Positions 40,601 through 51,267 are shown, counted from the first letter of the stretch. The stretch is 64,000 nucleotides of DNA from Caenorhabditis elegans (GCF_000002985.6 NC_003280.10:11590501-11654500); one strand, 5' to 3'. The notes: generated by a model not told the origin, from the sequence alone. Translations and numbers: made by a program.

Positions 40601-43109
40601 TATTTTTAGAAAGTAGCCGAACAATTTTTGTTAAAGCCAAAAAAAAGCAATGGAGAGTAAAATCTAAAATACTATAGATTAATGTTCTTGCGTTGTAAAA
40701 TAGAAGGAAACAATGAAAACAAGGAAGTACTGTAGCTGGAAAGCTTCGGTCGTGGCGAGACCAGGAAAACTATTTTTGGGGGCTTTTGTAATAGAGTAAA
40801 AATGAGAAAAAGGAAATTATAAGAGGTGTGCACTTTTTTCTGGTTTCTAGTGGGTACGGAATACCTAATGTATCTAAAGGTCGATCAATAAAATTTTTCT
40901 TGCGAACTGCATCAATTTGGGAAAAAGGTCATTCTAATATTTCATCAAAACAAAAATGCGATAAAAAACTGTCTAAAGGACGGTGATATTGTGTTACAAA
41001 AAAGACAATGATGACAGGATAGTGTCGAAGATGTGTGTGTAATACTCTCGAGTACGTAGAGATAGTGGAGGGTATAGAGAAATTGGATGGGAACTAATGA
41101 AATCGGTGCACATTGTGCTAAAAACTGACAACAATTAGGTTCGGGCGCAAACTCACTTTTGGAATGTTCGTATCTTGTAACGCTTTCTGAGCGTCGTCGA
41201 TATTCGTAAACTGAACAACTGCGAATGCCTTATTATCATTCGACTTCACCATATCAACGTCAATGACTTGACCATAAGACTCAAATCTTCGACGATAATG
41301 ATCAGGTGAGTGACGATCCAAATGAGGCACGTGTACCGAGCAACTCGCCTTCAGCAAATGATCACCTTTCAGTTTAGGTATTGCGTATGATGTCGACGGA
41401 TGGCATTGAGGATGCTTCTGTTCCCCACTGGAAAATATAAAATATATTGATTTTATTGATTTTATTATTTTTACAAAAATTAATTTTGACCATAAAAACC
41501 AACCTTGTCGGGTAATAGACTCGAAACTTTGGCGGCCTGCCAAGTATTAAACTTTTATCAGCTTTCAGGCCGTCCGTATCAAGCCTGTAATAATGGACGC
41601 GTGCTTTTTTCCAGCCAGGTTCGGTAGTCGACTCCAGTTGAATATCGATTGGTACGCCTGACCGTTTTGAGTGCTTTTTCACAAGTTCAAAAAGGTCCCG
41701 CTCTGGTGTCGATCCGGACTGTATTTCGTAGACTACACAGGCCGTGGATTCTGATGGAAATTCTGGGATGGGCCTGAAAAAATGGAAAGTTTTGATGAAT
41801 AGATAAATATACATAAGCTATTACTCAGACGGGAAAGTTTACGATTTGGTCTCACCACGGCAAGTTTTTATTAAATTCTAAAAAGTGTGCGCTTTTAAAG
41901 ATTACTGTAATTTTAAACTTTCCCCTGATTTTTTTCAAATTTGAGGTTTTTTAAAAGTCAATACACAATTTTTAATTAAAAGAAAAAATAAGAAAACTGC
42001 TAAAAATTTTGCAAAAGACGCACACACTTCCGCATTTAACAAAAAAATGTCGTGCCGAGACCGGGTACCGTACTTTTGGCTCACAAAACGCAAAATTTCA
42101 CATATGGGTAATATATTTTTGGCTCTGTGCCAACAATTAAAAGGAAACGACGACTGACAGTTCTACAACAAACTACGGTCCACCGTTTAGCTAAGAATTA
42201 ACTAGGAAAGTTAGAGGAGATGGATAAAACCGAGACAGAGAGATAAAAAGACATTGTGGGAGGTAAATCTCTGTGAACTGCGAAAAAAAATTAACCGAGA
42301 AAAAAGGGACAGAGAGTAAAAAAGTCTGGTGCGCGCGTCCCGCTCGGGGTCGTCTTCGTCTTCCCAAGCAGCCGTCTTGGCTGGAGGGTCAACAATCTCC
42401 CGCTCTCACACCACCTCTTACCCTGTCTCAGTATCTCACCCACTATGCTCTTCTTCTCTGCGTCTTTCACACGCAGAAAGATCTCTATATAGTTTTCTTC
42501 GTTTTCCGTGTCTTACCAATATTCTCGAGAATGCCTTTGCTGGGATTGCACCGAGAGATGTGGGCCTCCTCTTCTAGCTTCCATCTGATTCCTGAAACTG
42601 GGCGACTTCACTTCAGCGCCTCGTGTATCGCCATACCTTTGCGGTGAAAGCTCAGCGTTTCGTGGCGACGAACTTTGACCGGACGAAGGTGTCGATGACA
42701 TGGAAGCCATACTACTAAAATACAAGGGTTTCCAGAATAGTTAAAGATCAGAGGGGGACTCACGAGTTCTGTGTGGGTTCCGGAATATACGCGGAGATCT
42801 TGTACTCAATTGAATCTTCGAACTGTGGTTTTGTACTGCGTGCTCGCAAGGCTCCACGAGCGTCCATATAGCTGACGAGGACGATTTCTGGGTTGCCGTG
42901 TTGCCGGACCAAACGCTGAATTTCGCCAAATCTGAATTTAATATTTAATTTTAAAAATTCGTTAAAAAAAAAGATATACTTTGTGAAATGCAACTGTAGT
43001 CGATCATCTGGTAATGTGCTTGGAAGTCCAGATATTGCCACATGGCGGGATTCCTTTACAGTATTTGTAGAAGGTACTTGAACCATCTCAACATTGCAAA
43101 CCGCGGATT
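24742..43109 (-). CDS. din-1: SPEN/SHARP-family co-repressor DIN-1, long form
   Basis: Nuclear co-repressor that partners the nuclear receptor DAF-12 in dauer and lifespan control (known of din-1); SPEN proteins bridge RNA or receptors to histone deacetylase complexes. Exons, 3'-most last: 43109-42980, 42931-42764, 42714-42517, 41773-41504, 41427-41157, 40302-40088, 38914-38669, 38156-37966, 37917-37764, 37707-37230, 36727-36518, 36368-34821, 34773-34129, 34023-33436, 33296-33189, 33124-32048, 30811-30632, 28655-27513, 26628-26439, 25622-25453, 25400-25296, 24846-24742. All phases agree and there are no internal stops. From the ATG at 43086 this is about 2790 residues. RRMs: ESRHVAISGLPSTLPDD (exon 1), RRM-like segments in 41773-41157, and HRIIIFYLPIECTNEEI continuing to NFGEHKVAVDF. 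The middle is Ser/Pro-rich, then Lys/Glu/Arg coiled (35.3-35.7 kb), then acidic and Gln-rich. The SPOC domain starts HFPMVWTGRLALKS. The first exon enters in phase 1, so a further 5' exon may exist. Confidence 0.92.
24925..25090. repeat. Family D inverted repeat in din-1 intron
   Basis: GTGAAGTTGCTTCAAAA near 24991-25007 pairs with TTTTGAGCAACTT near 25060-25072; the intervening CTCAAAGTCGA matches the 13-kb copy. Confidence 0.6.
26100..26180. repeat. Family B hairpin in din-1 intron
   Basis: TGACAGCTTATATCTCGG and its complement CCGAGATATAAGCCGTCA face each other across a short loop. This is the inner part of the family B palindrome with its outer ends missing. Confidence 0.7.
26740..27420. 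promoter_or_regulatory. GC-rich island inside a din-1 intron
   Basis: The intron between 27513 and 26628 holds a block with much higher GC and CpG density than its surroundings, with CGCGCG and CGTCGTCG runs. Short open frames on both strands lack coding character. An intronic enhancer or promoter is inferred from composition only. Confidence 0.35.
29250..30160. promoter_or_regulatory. GC-rich island, probable short-isoform din-1 promoter
   Basis: About 0.9 kb of GC- and CpG-rich sequence lies in the intron immediately 5' of the short-isoform ATG (28646). Overlapping open frames on both strands, such as 29358-29864 and 29459-29857, are the by-product of high GC and are Arg/Pro/Ser-rich without homology that I recognise. 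The position suggests a promoter; no core element is decisive. Confidence 0.5.
31570..31800. repeat. Family B palindromic repeat in din-1 intron
   Basis: It begins with CCCTATTAGTATTGCACCT and contains the typical ATATACCGGTTCATTTTGA segment. It ends with GAGATATAAAC..GTTAAAGTT. The right terminus is degraded. Confidence 0.65.
36975..37140. repeat. Family B palindromic repeat in din-1 intron
   Basis: CTGACAGCTCATATCTTAGA (about 37021-37040) is mirrored by TCTGATATGAGAGCTGTCA (about 37109-37127), with TTTATCAAAA..TTTTGATAAAA between. Confidence 0.7.
38395..38565. repeat. Family B palindromic repeat in din-1 intron
   Basis: CTGTATCTTGGTTGCC at the left, ATGTTTTGATAAAAT inside and AACCGAGATAAAATCTGCC at the right follow the family B plan. 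Confidence 0.6.
39095..39445. repeat. Two tandem family B repeats in din-1 intron
   Basis: The first copy (about 39095-39280) has TTATCTCGGCTGTGTTTGG mirrored by AACCGAGATAACAACT. The second (about 39295-39445) has CATATCTTGGTTGC and ends in AACCGAGAAATAAG. They are adjacent, like the pair at 47.2-48.5 kb. Confidence 0.6.
40370..40550. repeat. Family B repeat ending in a poly(G) tract
   Basis: TATACCTCGGTTCATCTTGA at the left and GATATAAGCTGTCAAAGTTG at the right identify the family. Where other copies have CAATGGGGTGCAA, this copy has CAAT followed by 22 G (40529-40550). Confidence 0.75.
41840..42110. repeat. Family A palindromic repeat in din-1 intron
   Basis: The left arm has TTTGGTCTCACCACGGCAAG, GTGTGCGCTTTTAAAG and TTACTGTAATTTTAAACTTT. 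The right arm has GACGCACACACTTCCGCA, ATTTAACA and GTCGTGCCGAGACC, with flanking TACTTTTGG. Confidence 0.75.
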
Positions 43110-45000
43110 CTATAAAATCAAAAATTCAACATTTATAAATTCATGACACAAAGGGGAGCAAAAAGAAAGCCAAATATACAATTATATTATGTTAAATGCG
43201 AGTGGCTATTAAAAATTCCAAAGTCACAGAATCAAAATCCACCAGATGAAAAACGGAGATAAATTGTGATACTTGTATGTGATTCATCGTGTTTTAATAA
43301 GTTCAGACTACATATTTCTATTTCCAATCTATTTCCAGAAAAAGGTTTACGAAATTTGTTTACAGCGTGTTTCCGACACACATTTTGATCTCAAAGGTTA
43401 TTTTCGATTAACAGCTCTCTAAACCCAATTCGGGGGAATTTAGTGCTTGTGAAACGTAAAATGGTACAAATGTGATGGGAACTGTGCAAGAGAGCCTATA
43501 GCGGTGTGGGAATTGGAAGAGCTGAGACACGGAGGGGTGCGGGGAACGGCAGAAAAAAACGGGTACAGCAACCGATAGAACGGTGGCGAAGACGATGGAC
43601 ACGTCGGATTTGAGTGGACGGGTGTCTGGGTGGGCGAAGGGGCATTGGCGGGAGGTCGTCGGCCCCCCTCTTCTCCCCGAATCCACTCACAGACGCTCAC
43701 AACCACACTCACAAGCAACATGACGGTCGCGCTCGCACAACAGAAAAGACCCCCGTCGCGTTGTCATTCACTCGCATCGAATCGCTCGCACAAAACGTGC
43801 CCGGCAATCGTCGCACACTGCTCGTCTGTGTCTCCAATGTCTTCACACACGTCTCGTGTCTCCTTTATGTGTCTTGCACCATAATATATCGCATAAGTCT
43901 AACCATGCCCTCCTGCCAGCCGACTATCTCTCGGGTTTTGTCGCTGCTGCGATATAGCCTCGCCTCCCCGTTTTCATCATCTTTTCCCTCCAAAACAGCG
44001 GCGGCCCCCCGACACACATACACAGACAGCATACGCGCTTTAGTCGTGTTTCGTGTCGTCCTCTTCTCGTTCAGCTTCGAATATACCCAACCAAAAACGC
44101 ATCTGTCCTCATCCTTTTTCATCGGAAAACTGAAGCCGTAGGCTTCTCACTTAATTTAAAAAAAAAGAGCTCTTCGTTTTGAATTTATCTATATTCGAAT
44201 TTTAAATTTTAAATTTCAATTTTTTCCAGGCAAAATTTGGTAGAATTGGGACGGAGTTATAGGCCGAATTTGCCATACATTTTCGATATTGTGTACGCCC
44301 GTCTGCAGTCTTGTTGTCCTAGTCCCAGTAGTCCCAGTTCTACGTCATAATTTTCCAATTTCAGTTTTCAACTTTCTGTTTTGTTGAGATTTAATTTTGA
44401 CGGGGCGACAAATACAATAATTAATGCTCTGCTTTTATATGATATGCGCGTTCGTATGTCTTCGAGCTCTTCCTCTCTGAGCTTCTCAGGCGATTGAGAG
44501 GCTTGAGTCTCCCCACCCGAACAAGACGACTAGGTCGGGGAGTGAGTGTTTTGATTTGACGACGGCCCGGCCCGAGGGGCTGCTGCTGCTGACGGCGAAG
44601 AGCGAGAGAAGGGGGAAGCGAAACCGCTCTATGGTCGACAAATCGATGCGCATACCGATGGATTGGATGAGCGGCGGAGAGCGCAGAGACTCGCGAGACG
44701 GGTCGGCGCGGACTGCAAATGTTAGTTGTACGAGTGGCGGTGGGGTGTGGTGAGTGAGTGTTTGCGACGGGGGGCAACCACACACACTCACATACTCACA
44801 TACACCCCTCCGTTTTCATACACTCACACTATGACACGTCACTCTAGCTCCTATGCTTTTGCCTCTTTCAACCGAAAAAAAAACATATTTTGTTTCCACC
44901 TGTTCTTTTTTATGTTCACGCCTGACTTGGGTAGTTCTTCTTCGCATGTATTCCAAATCTAAAAGTTACGAAATATGTTTGTGAGAGAGATAGAAAACGC
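43110..45000. promoter_or_regulatory. din-1: din-1 long-form upstream region, GC-rich
   Basis: 43.4-44.85 kb is CpG- and GC-rich with many short open frames on both strands, and must hold the long-form promoter and any 5' exon(s). I could not find a 5' exon ending in phase 1 that joins 43109 convincingly; one tested donor near 43690 makes a stop at the junction. The first in-frame ATG is 43086 after an acceptor at 43110-43111, so trans-splicing there is also possible. Confidence 0.5.
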
Positions 45001-45379
45001 GCTCTCATGTGATACATGTAAATGAATGCGACTTGCTTGTTAAGATTAGATTCGTTATGGGGGTTGGGGGACTGAATTGGTTTCGTTTTAAAATTATTAT
45101 GTTAAAGGTAAAAGGAAGCAGAGGACGCCTTACTATTTGACATCTGAAAATTGCAAGTTTTCTTCCTAATAGTAAACTTAGTGTGACGACACTTTGGAGT
45201 TTGTCAATTAAAGTTTAACTTTCTTGTGATTTTTCAAGATGTCGAATTTTGTTCAAAACTACCCAGACGCTTCAATTCACTTTCTTTGTTCTATTGACTC
45301 CATTTATCACCTCCACGTCACCACTTCTTCTTTACACATTGTCTGCGTCTTTGCGTTGAATCATCAATTGTATTATTGC

Positions 45380-45535
45380 AAAAAAGATGGAGAGAGAGTG
45401 TGAGAGAGAAGTCAGCTCAACAAAACAGGTGCATTCTCTCACTCTCTCGTTGACTCTCTCTCTCTCTCAGTCTCTTTTCAATGAGACCAACGATCAATAG
45501 AAAGTCTGACGGCTACTCTCTCTCTCTCTCTCTTT
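45380..45535. repeat. GA/CT simple repeats
   Basis: GAGAGAGAGTGTGAGAGAGA at about 45391-45410 is followed by CTCTCACTCTCTCG and two CT runs (about 45457-45475 and 45513-45533). Together they form an imperfect inverted arrangement able to pair. Such GAGA-like tracts are common in nematode promoters. Confidence 0.7.
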
Positions 45536-45829
45536 ACCTTTTACCATCTGCTGCTACCGCGTAGAGAGGAAGCGACACAGACTGACCTTGACAGGAGGAT
45601 ATCGAATAAAGAAGGGGGCTAGAGAAAGAGACCACCCCGAAAGTGAACCCCTTGAACAATACGTCGTTAATTGCAACGGTCTAGACGGAGAGAATTGACA
45701 TTTGTTCTTTTTCAATACCAATTTGTAAACTTTTCAAAATGTTCAAAGAATACGAAAATATATTTAAATTTGTACAAACTTTATTTTTCTGAAGTTTTAG
45801 AATTTCCAGCTAGGTTTTTTTTCAGATTT

Positions 45830-46075
45830 TAAAGGTACTAAGATACTAAGCTTAGGTTTCTTAGAAACTAAGTTGCAGATACTAAGATCCTAGGATACTA
45901 TTATACTAAGTTTCAACTATTAAGATACTATGTTTAAAATACTAAAATACTAATGTTAAGAATCCAATTTTAAGATACAAAGCTTAAGATATTAATATAC
46001 TAAGTTTAAAATGCCAAGTTTAATTCACTAGATATTTAGTTTTAGATACCAACTTTAATATAATAATATTTTTAA
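45830..46075. repeat. Degenerate TACTAAG minisatellite
   Basis: Roughly 20 diverged copies of an AT-rich unit around AGATACTAAG or its variants occur in about 240 bases; spacing is irregular. No gene is nearby, the closest being the din-1 5' end. Confidence 0.7.
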
Positions 46076-46079
46076 CAAC

Positions 46080-47180
46080 TTTAAGAACGTAAGAATTATC
46101 TTTATTGTACATGTTATTGATGAAAGCAGTCATCATATCATTCATAGAATCCATTTCTGCCTGACAAGCTTCCTACGTCTTCAAGCATGCAAATTTCAAT
46201 TTCGTCCACACCCATCTTCAATATTTTCCGCTCTCCTGCATGTATCGCGCCCTCGAAATGAATCTCTCGTAAAATGCACTTTTTCTTTTTCTTATCGGCG
46301 GGCGGTGGTTCGTTCTTCTTTGTCCTCCTATGCGGAGAGCCCGTGATTATATTGAATACGTAATCACTGGTTACAGAACCCCGTCAACAAGAGAAGGGAT
46401 TTTCTATGACTGCATTTTGATGTTTTTCCTCACCAACACCACTTTCCTATTGCTTCTCTACCTCTCGGTCTATCTATTTTTTCCCAACAGCAGCTCTTTT
46501 TCATGTAAAACACCGGGAACTATGATACAGATGTCGGGGGATCACAATAGATGATTCTTTATTGTTTTATTTCAGGACAAAGGGGCATTTGAATTTTTTC
46601 AGATTATTTTCGTCATTTCCCCCACACTACATCAATTACCATTGCATCACAATCTTCTCTTTAGGTAATGATGCCGGCACATGGAGCTCTCCGTAATTGC
46701 AGGTCGTTATGTGGATAATTGATTCGTCGAATAATCGCTATTACTCTTATTATTACGAGATCTTCTGAACGAAAAAAAATTGAGCGGATTACGTGGAAAA
46801 TTCTTGAGCTTTTCTTGAGCTAATCTTTATCAAAATAAATATTCTGCCCACAGAATAGGGCTATAGTAAAATCTATTTTAGAGCATTATTTTTATTATGG
46901 TATTGCCTCGAGAAAAATGTTATGTAATATACAAATGGTTATGGGTTCCTGAAAGGTACATGCCACATATTGTGTAAACTTGGAATACACGGTAAACGTA
47001 TGTAATTTTGTTAATTTGAATAAAGCACGTTATCGGATTAAACACCAATGAACAAAACTTGGGAGAAGGAAGGGAAATGTTAGAAAATCGGAAGTTCAGT
47101 GAAAAGAAATTCACAGGTTTTTTTTTAAGTTTTGGAATATCCTTGGTATTATTGAATCAAGAGGAAAACCATATACCGTA
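46080..47180. other. Intergenic, nothing recognised
   Basis: AT-rich with scattered short open frames; no splice-supported coding segment, RNA gene or strong repeat seen. Confidence 0.5.
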
Positions 47181-47395
47181 TTTCCTCTATTAGTATTGCA
47201 CCCGGCTACTTAACTTTGAGACGTTATATTTGGTTCATTTTAACGATATGAATATATTATTAATTACGAAATAATAGTAGAAGAACTAACAAATATTTTT
47301 CTAGTATATAATTTTTTGAACAAAAAACAGAAAACTGAAATATAATCTGTCAAGGTTGAACAATGGGGTGCAATACTAATAGAGAAAAAACCGAA
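47180..47395. repeat. Family B palindromic repeat, intact copy
   Basis: The termini are inverted: CCTCTATTAGTATTGCACCC at the left and GGGTGCAATACTAATAGAG at the right. The inner arms are TTATATTTGGTTCATTTT and TATAATCTGTCAAGG. About 210 bases, no open frame; MITE-like. Confidence 0.8.
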
Positions 47396-48535
47396 TTATC
47401 GGATAGTATTGCACCCCCACTTTACAGGGTGCGCCATAAGTAAGGTAACACGTTTGCAGCTCTATAACTTCACGTGTCGAGAGAGTTATTACATCAAGTT
47501 GTACAAGTTTTGTTCTCCATAAAATACTGACCAGAAGAACGTTTTGAATTTTTAAAATATCCCAATCCGCATTGCTGCAGGCCTTCAGAACTTTTGAGAT
47601 CACGATCTTTATGGCACGCAAGTCGGCATTCTGCGGGATTTCTACACTTTTCTCGAGGAATCCATCAAGTGTCTTACAAGTTTTTATAGTTCAGAGAATG
47701 CTCTTGGTCTGGAGATTCTTAAAAAACAAAAATCCAAAAAAATTCTGGCTGTGGCAGTAGTTGAAGTCTTGAATGACACAGTCGCCAGAAAAGTTGATGT
47801 GAGCGGCGGCAGCAGTATGCAGAAAAATTCATTTTAGTACTTTTCGGCACGTTTTGACCTGACTTTTCAGAATTTTTATAAAAAATTTAGCTCGGATGAT
47901 TTTGTGGGTCGTTACGCCTTGTGAAACCAAAAAAACTGAGTAAATTTCGCAAAATTGAATTCATGAAATATTCTAAGGTTCTTGCTAAGCGCCAGTGTCA
48001 ACACAGAAAATTTTTATATGCTACAAAAATAATCAAAAACGCTTCTTTACTTCTTTTACTTCAAATTTAACATAAAAATCATACATCTGAAAATTATTTG
48101 CGTGCGTGGGAGGTGTGTTTGCGTAGGAAGTGCCGCGTGCCAAAACACCGTTTTTCCGAAAGGGTTCGCCAAATTGCCGAGGTGATAAAGATCGCACCTT
48201 ATTGGGAAACGCTACAAATTTTGGGTCAAATTGAAGGAAATTTAGTCAGCTATCAGTATTCGATAAAGGAATGTACGTATGACGTGGCAGTCGCGCGAAA
48301 ATCTCATGTAAAAGAGCGCTTCACGTGTTACCATACTTTTGGCGCACCCTGTACTTTGAAAAATTATATTTTGGTTTATTTCAAAGATTTAAATAAGTAA
48401 ATAACTACAAAACAATTGAAAAATAAATATTCAATACTTTGTCAGTGGTCAATTTTTTAAAGGGCAAACGACAATTGGGATATAAAATGTCAAAGTTGAA
48501 CAATTGGGCAAGATGCTAATAGAGGAAATGCGTTA
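47396..48535. repeat. Family B repeat interrupted by a transposon
   Basis: The left end GATAGTATTGCACCCCCACT and the right end (TTGGGCAAGATGCTAATAGA) belong to family B. The interior is split by the element at 47425-48351. Removing that element and one TA restores the order seen in the neighbouring copy at 47180. Confidence 0.75.
47425..48351 (-). mobile_element. Degenerate Tc1/mariner-like element, 927 bp
   Basis: Terminal inverted repeats of about 29 bases start CAGGGTGCGCCA and differ at about two positions; they are flanked by TA (47423-47424 and 48352-48353), the target duplication of Tc1/mariner elements. Minus-strand frames from about 47800 down to 47530 contain fragments resembling a transposase C-terminus (EKSVEIPQNADL, LRAIKIVISKVLKACSNADW) but are broken by stops and frame changes. 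Inactive: it lacks an intact transposase frame and is shorter than autonomous members (about 1.3-1.7 kb). Confidence 0.75.
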
Positions 48536-49857
48536 TTAAATGAGGAGAATCGTCAGTAAGAAAATTGTTTAAAAGCCGCTCATATAGTTCTGAAGTGTTC
48601 CAATAAAATTACAGAAATTTTCTGAAAATTTTGAAAATTTTTCATTTACAATCAAACGTGGTAAAAACTCCTTTTTCGCCTATAAAAACTTTGGAAGTAG
48701 ACCAAAAAAATTCTTACTAGTTGCATACTTAGCGTTGTAAGGGTCGAACCTGTAGAAGTTTGGCAATATCCCAAGAAAATTTGACAATTTTTTTGGTTAG
48801 CATTTGTGTTGATATCTTATACTCAAAAGTTAATCAAAGTGGATTGAATTAATCGAAAAATCTATAAGTTTTATAACTAATGAATACTGCTCTAGACTTT
48901 ATCAAACGTTGGGTATTTTTAAATCGAAAGTTGCAACGAATTGCAGAGAAGTAGACGTGTATGATATGGAAACTTGTAACTGGGATTGTGCAAAGCTTGT
49001 AAAACATCCTAGAATAGGCAGTTCATGAGAAGAACATATTGGGCAAAGTAAGAAAACTTTTTTAAATTTAAAGCATACCTTTTCTGTTTGGAAAATAAAT
49101 TATCGAAAATTTATCTGAAATTTTGTAAAACGCATATGATACATTGAGATTTGCGATAAAGAAATAAAACTAACAGACGTTTATTGCAGTTGCAAGGAAA
49201 AGTACATAAAAATGAGAAACAAAACGTTTGAAAAAATACTCAAAACCTGAACATGTAAAAAATGTAAGGTAGAAACACGAATTTTAAATTAGGATGAAAT
49301 ATTAGCTTTTAAAAATTAAAGCACATCAAATAAAATAAAATAAAAAAAATATAACTATAAAACTCATCGGTTTAAACCCCGTGATCTTTCCCTACTCTTT
49401 ACCAACAAAAAATATTTATACAATTGTTAAATTAAAATTTAAATTAGTACTCAAAATCAATACTACTCAAAATCAATAATCAGTTCAACATGGATCAGTT
49501 AAGTGGATCAGTTGGAGTGATAGTCAGTTACGTCCGGCTTGGTGCAAGTTTGGTGCGACATGTGAGAAAATTATCGAAGATTGAGTATTCAATTTTTATG
49601 GTTAAAATTAAATTGAAAATAAATGTTTTGAATTGGAAGAACCATGTTTTAGATTAACAAATCTGGAAAGTTTGTATTTGAATAGACGAAGCGTAGACCC
49701 GTTTATACAAAAGTAATTTATCCAATCGAGACCATGGCCTTTAGGTGTTGAACTTTTTGCGCTATAGTGTTGAACTTTTTGCGTATTTAGCTTTTAGAAA
49801 TTTTCCACTCATGATGTTAACTCAAAAAAACGTGGTTTAGAAAGAAGACAAGCGTAG
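48536..49857. other. Intergenic / upstream of the kinase pseudogene
   Basis: AT-rich, no recognised gene or RNA. A missing 5' exon of the kinase would be expected here, but none could be identified. Confidence 0.5.
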
Positions 49858-51236
49858 GCCGAAAGTGAGCCATATTTTCATGGACTATTGCCTCGTGAAG
49901 ACGTCATAACTATTTTGAAGAATGAAGGAGACTTTTTGATTCGCATTTCGGAGATGTTTCCAAACGACGGAAGACACTACATTTTGAGTGTAAAGCACAA
50001 TAGTCCGCCGAGTCCCGACTTAGTTCCGGTAATTCAATAGTTTTAGACTAGACTTTAATGTATATTTAAATTTCAGATTATAAATATGGTTATCATGCAA
50101 GAAGTAGTATGTAACCGCAAGATGTACAGCATACAATGTAAATGTTTCGAATCAATTCAACAAATGGTGAACCACTACTTGACTACAAAGGAGCTAATTT
50201 CATCTATTTATAGCAGTGCTCATCTTATCAAAGCGGTGCCACGTCAACACTGGGAGCTGGATCATAAGAATATTTTCATTCAACAAAGACTCAGAGATGG
50301 TGCGTTTGAAGAAATAATGATGGGTCAACTGAAGTGCAGAAATAGTGGAAAGATGATTCATGTTGCCATCAAGAAAACGAAAATGCGGAATCTCACAAAA
50401 GATCAAATCAAAGAGTTCATGCAGGAAGCTCGGGTTATGCGTTCGTTTGCACACCCGCATATCGTTCGTTATTATTGAGTGGCAGCAACAACTGAGCCAT
50501 TGTACATAGTAACCGAGTTGGCATTCCATGGACCCCTCGATAACTACCTCAAAAAGAACGAACTGAGCATTGATAGGAAGAACGAGATGACCCTTCAAGC
50601 AGCCTGGGGAATCGAGTACTTGCACAGCAAACCTGTCATCCACAGGGACATTGCAGCAAGGAACTTCGTGTATGGATACAATGGATTGAAGATAGCCGAC
50701 TTTAAGATGACTCAAATCGGAGTGGACTACCAGGTAATAAAATTTAAACTTTTCAGCCTATGAATATCAAACAATTACAGGCCGATGCCAATGAGAAGGT
50801 GCCTATCCGCTGGCTGGCTCCGGAACTTATTCGTGGCGGACCATTCACTACTAAGACCGATGTCTGGGCATTTGCAGTGTTGTCGTGGGAAATATACAAG
50901 GATGCACTCCAGCCATATCCAGGGATGACGATCGCCGAAGTTACACAAAAGGTTGCCCGAGGATACCGCATGGATCTTCCAGAGGAAATGATGGAAATGG
51001 TGGGTATCAAATCTCTGATTGTGAGTTTCTTGCGTGGCATCTCTTAACAATTGTTCCTTTTTCAGGGAAGATGCTGGCGAGAGAACGAGCGAGAGCGTCC
51101 ACATATGGCTGAAATCGCCTCAGAAATGCAACGTTTGACTGGCATTCCGAGACCTGATTTTGATGGAATGGAGGCTCAGCTGAAACGAGAAATGATGGAT
51201 GTAAAAGTTGGACAACGTCTTCCGAAGGAAATCTAA
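49858..51236 (+). pseudogene. Fer-like SH2 domain/tyrosine kinase, broken
   Basis: Belongs to the expanded nematode Fer-type non-receptor tyrosine kinases (SH2 followed by kinase). Exons 49858-50028, 50077-50733, 50781-51020 and 51066-51236 fit in one frame. The SH2 begins PYFHGLLPRED with the phosphotyrosine-pocket motif GDFLIRIS. The kinase keeps VAIKK, VIHRDIAARN, PIRWLAPE and DVWAFAVLSWEIY, and ends RLPKEI. Lesions: a TGA at 50476-50478 interrupts IVRYY/VAATTEPLYIV, where relatives are expected to have Gly (GGA to TGA, inferred). The glycine loop is degraded (RLRDGAFEEIMMG), and DFG is DFK at 50698-50706. Upstream, a TAG at 49855-49857 abuts the SH2 unless a poor acceptor is used, and no start exon was found. 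The frame is otherwise intact and introns are normal, so inactivation looks recent. AATAAA at 51268-51273. Confidence 0.85.
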
Positions 51237-51267
51237 AACATTAATCTTTTGAACATGCCCTACTAGA

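Noticed and set aside
43408-43721. Minus-strand open frames near 43.4-43.7 kb as the first exon of din-1 long form
   Set aside because: The tested donor after an ATG near 43720 would create TAA at the junction with the exon at 43109; other donors are out of phase.
45391-45475. Possible CRISPR-like or structured array from GA/CT runs
   Set aside because: Simple dinucleotide repeats without spacers; the host is a eukaryote.
48098-48400. 100-codon plus-strand open frame (MRAWEVCLRRKCRVPKHRFS..)
   Set aside because: It lies inside the mariner-like element and crosses its terminal inverted repeat; the transposase remnants read on the opposite strand.
48725-48755. GGGTCGAACCT, tRNA T-arm-like
   Set aside because: The T-loop consensus is not met and no acceptor or anticodon arms could be paired around it.
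50476-50478. TGA in the kinase read as selenocysteine
   Set aside because: C. elegans is known to have a single selenoprotein (thioredoxin reductase); the expected residue is Gly and other catalytic motifs are also damaged.
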